A stretch of DNA of 6,067 bases, from positions 1 to 6,067 of the forward strand of contig DMRT01000046.1 of the NCBI GenBank assembly GCA_003455235.1, in the 5' to 3' direction. The notes under the pieces are model-generated. The model saw nothing but the letters and a program-made list of their open reading frames with translations, was not told the DNA's origin and ran no database searches. This stretch comes from Chitinophagaceae bacterium (GTDB lineage: Bacteria > Bacteroidota > Bacteroidia > Chitinophagales > Chitinophagaceae). The position numbers and the translations under genes were made by a program. Each line of letters starts with the position of its first letter. Position 1 is the stretch's first letter. Below, in pieces: positions 6,018-6,067 of the stretch.

Positions 6018-6067
6018 GTTGTTGGGAAGCTCAGTCATATCATCTGCCCTGCATACCAACAACGGCG
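6018..6067. repeat. ~49-bp repeat, copy 4, at the right window edge
   Basis: The left arm GTTGTTGGGA (6018-6027) and right arm CATACCAACAACGGC (6052-6066) flank a spacer with CAGTCATATCATCTGCC. The unit spans 49 bases, as in copy 3, and its last 35 bases match copy 2 at 33 positions. It has the same orientation as copies 1-3 but lies about 1 kb away on the 5' side of the leftward gene. The array may continue beyond the window. Confidence 0.7.

Noticed and set aside
4849..6067. Integron cassette array with attC sites
   Set aside because: Inverted arms with a gene between same-orientation copies recall cassettes, but the arms lack the GTTRRRY / RYYYAAC core sites, the units are shorter than usual attC sites, and no integrase is in the window.

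Overview
The window looks like chromosomal DNA of a Bacteroidota bacterium, most likely a Chitinophagaceae-type member. This rests on an outer-membrane receptor of the Bacteroidota type (carboxypeptidase-like N-terminal domain, plug, OMP_b-brl_3-like barrel), starts without clear Shine-Dalgarno sequences, and A/T-rich intergenic leaders. No search was run, so the placement is by sequence character only. Four protein-coding genes are supported.

Left part (1-2103): an exported protein with a C-terminal von Willebrand factor A (vWA) domain reads rightward; its 5' end is uncertain because the frame is open to the window edge. After 185 bp comes a small rightward gene for an unrecognised 70-residue protein, with a weak hairpin plus T-run directly after its stop. 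The next 197 bp carry nested inverted repeats that end ten bases before the following start codon.

Middle (2104-4625): a complete 813-residue TonB-dependent receptor-like outer-membrane protein, followed by five heptad repeats and a strong intrinsic terminator. It has no adjacent SusD, TonB/ExbBD or enzyme gene that would reveal a ligand.

Right part (4626-6067): a non-coding, repeat-rich stretch lies between two convergent genes. It holds (a) a symmetric cluster of four 9-bp half-sites (two TTGTGAACA, two inverted TGTTCACAA) at regular 15-16 bp spacing, and (b) several copies of a roughly 49-bp imperfect palindrome whose right arm reads GCATACCAACAACGGC. Next is a leftward gene for a 238-residue multi-pass membrane protein with conserved-looking His motifs. 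One more copy of the 49-bp unit, in the same orientation, closes the window, so this gene is bracketed by the repeat family.

No pathway links the four genes. The two rightward exported proteins act at the cell envelope, and the leftward gene codes for a probable inner-membrane protein. The most unusual content is non-coding: the 49-bp repeat family, the four-half-site palindrome and the structured leader of the receptor gene. I see no phage, transposase, CRISPR, tRNA or rRNA content.
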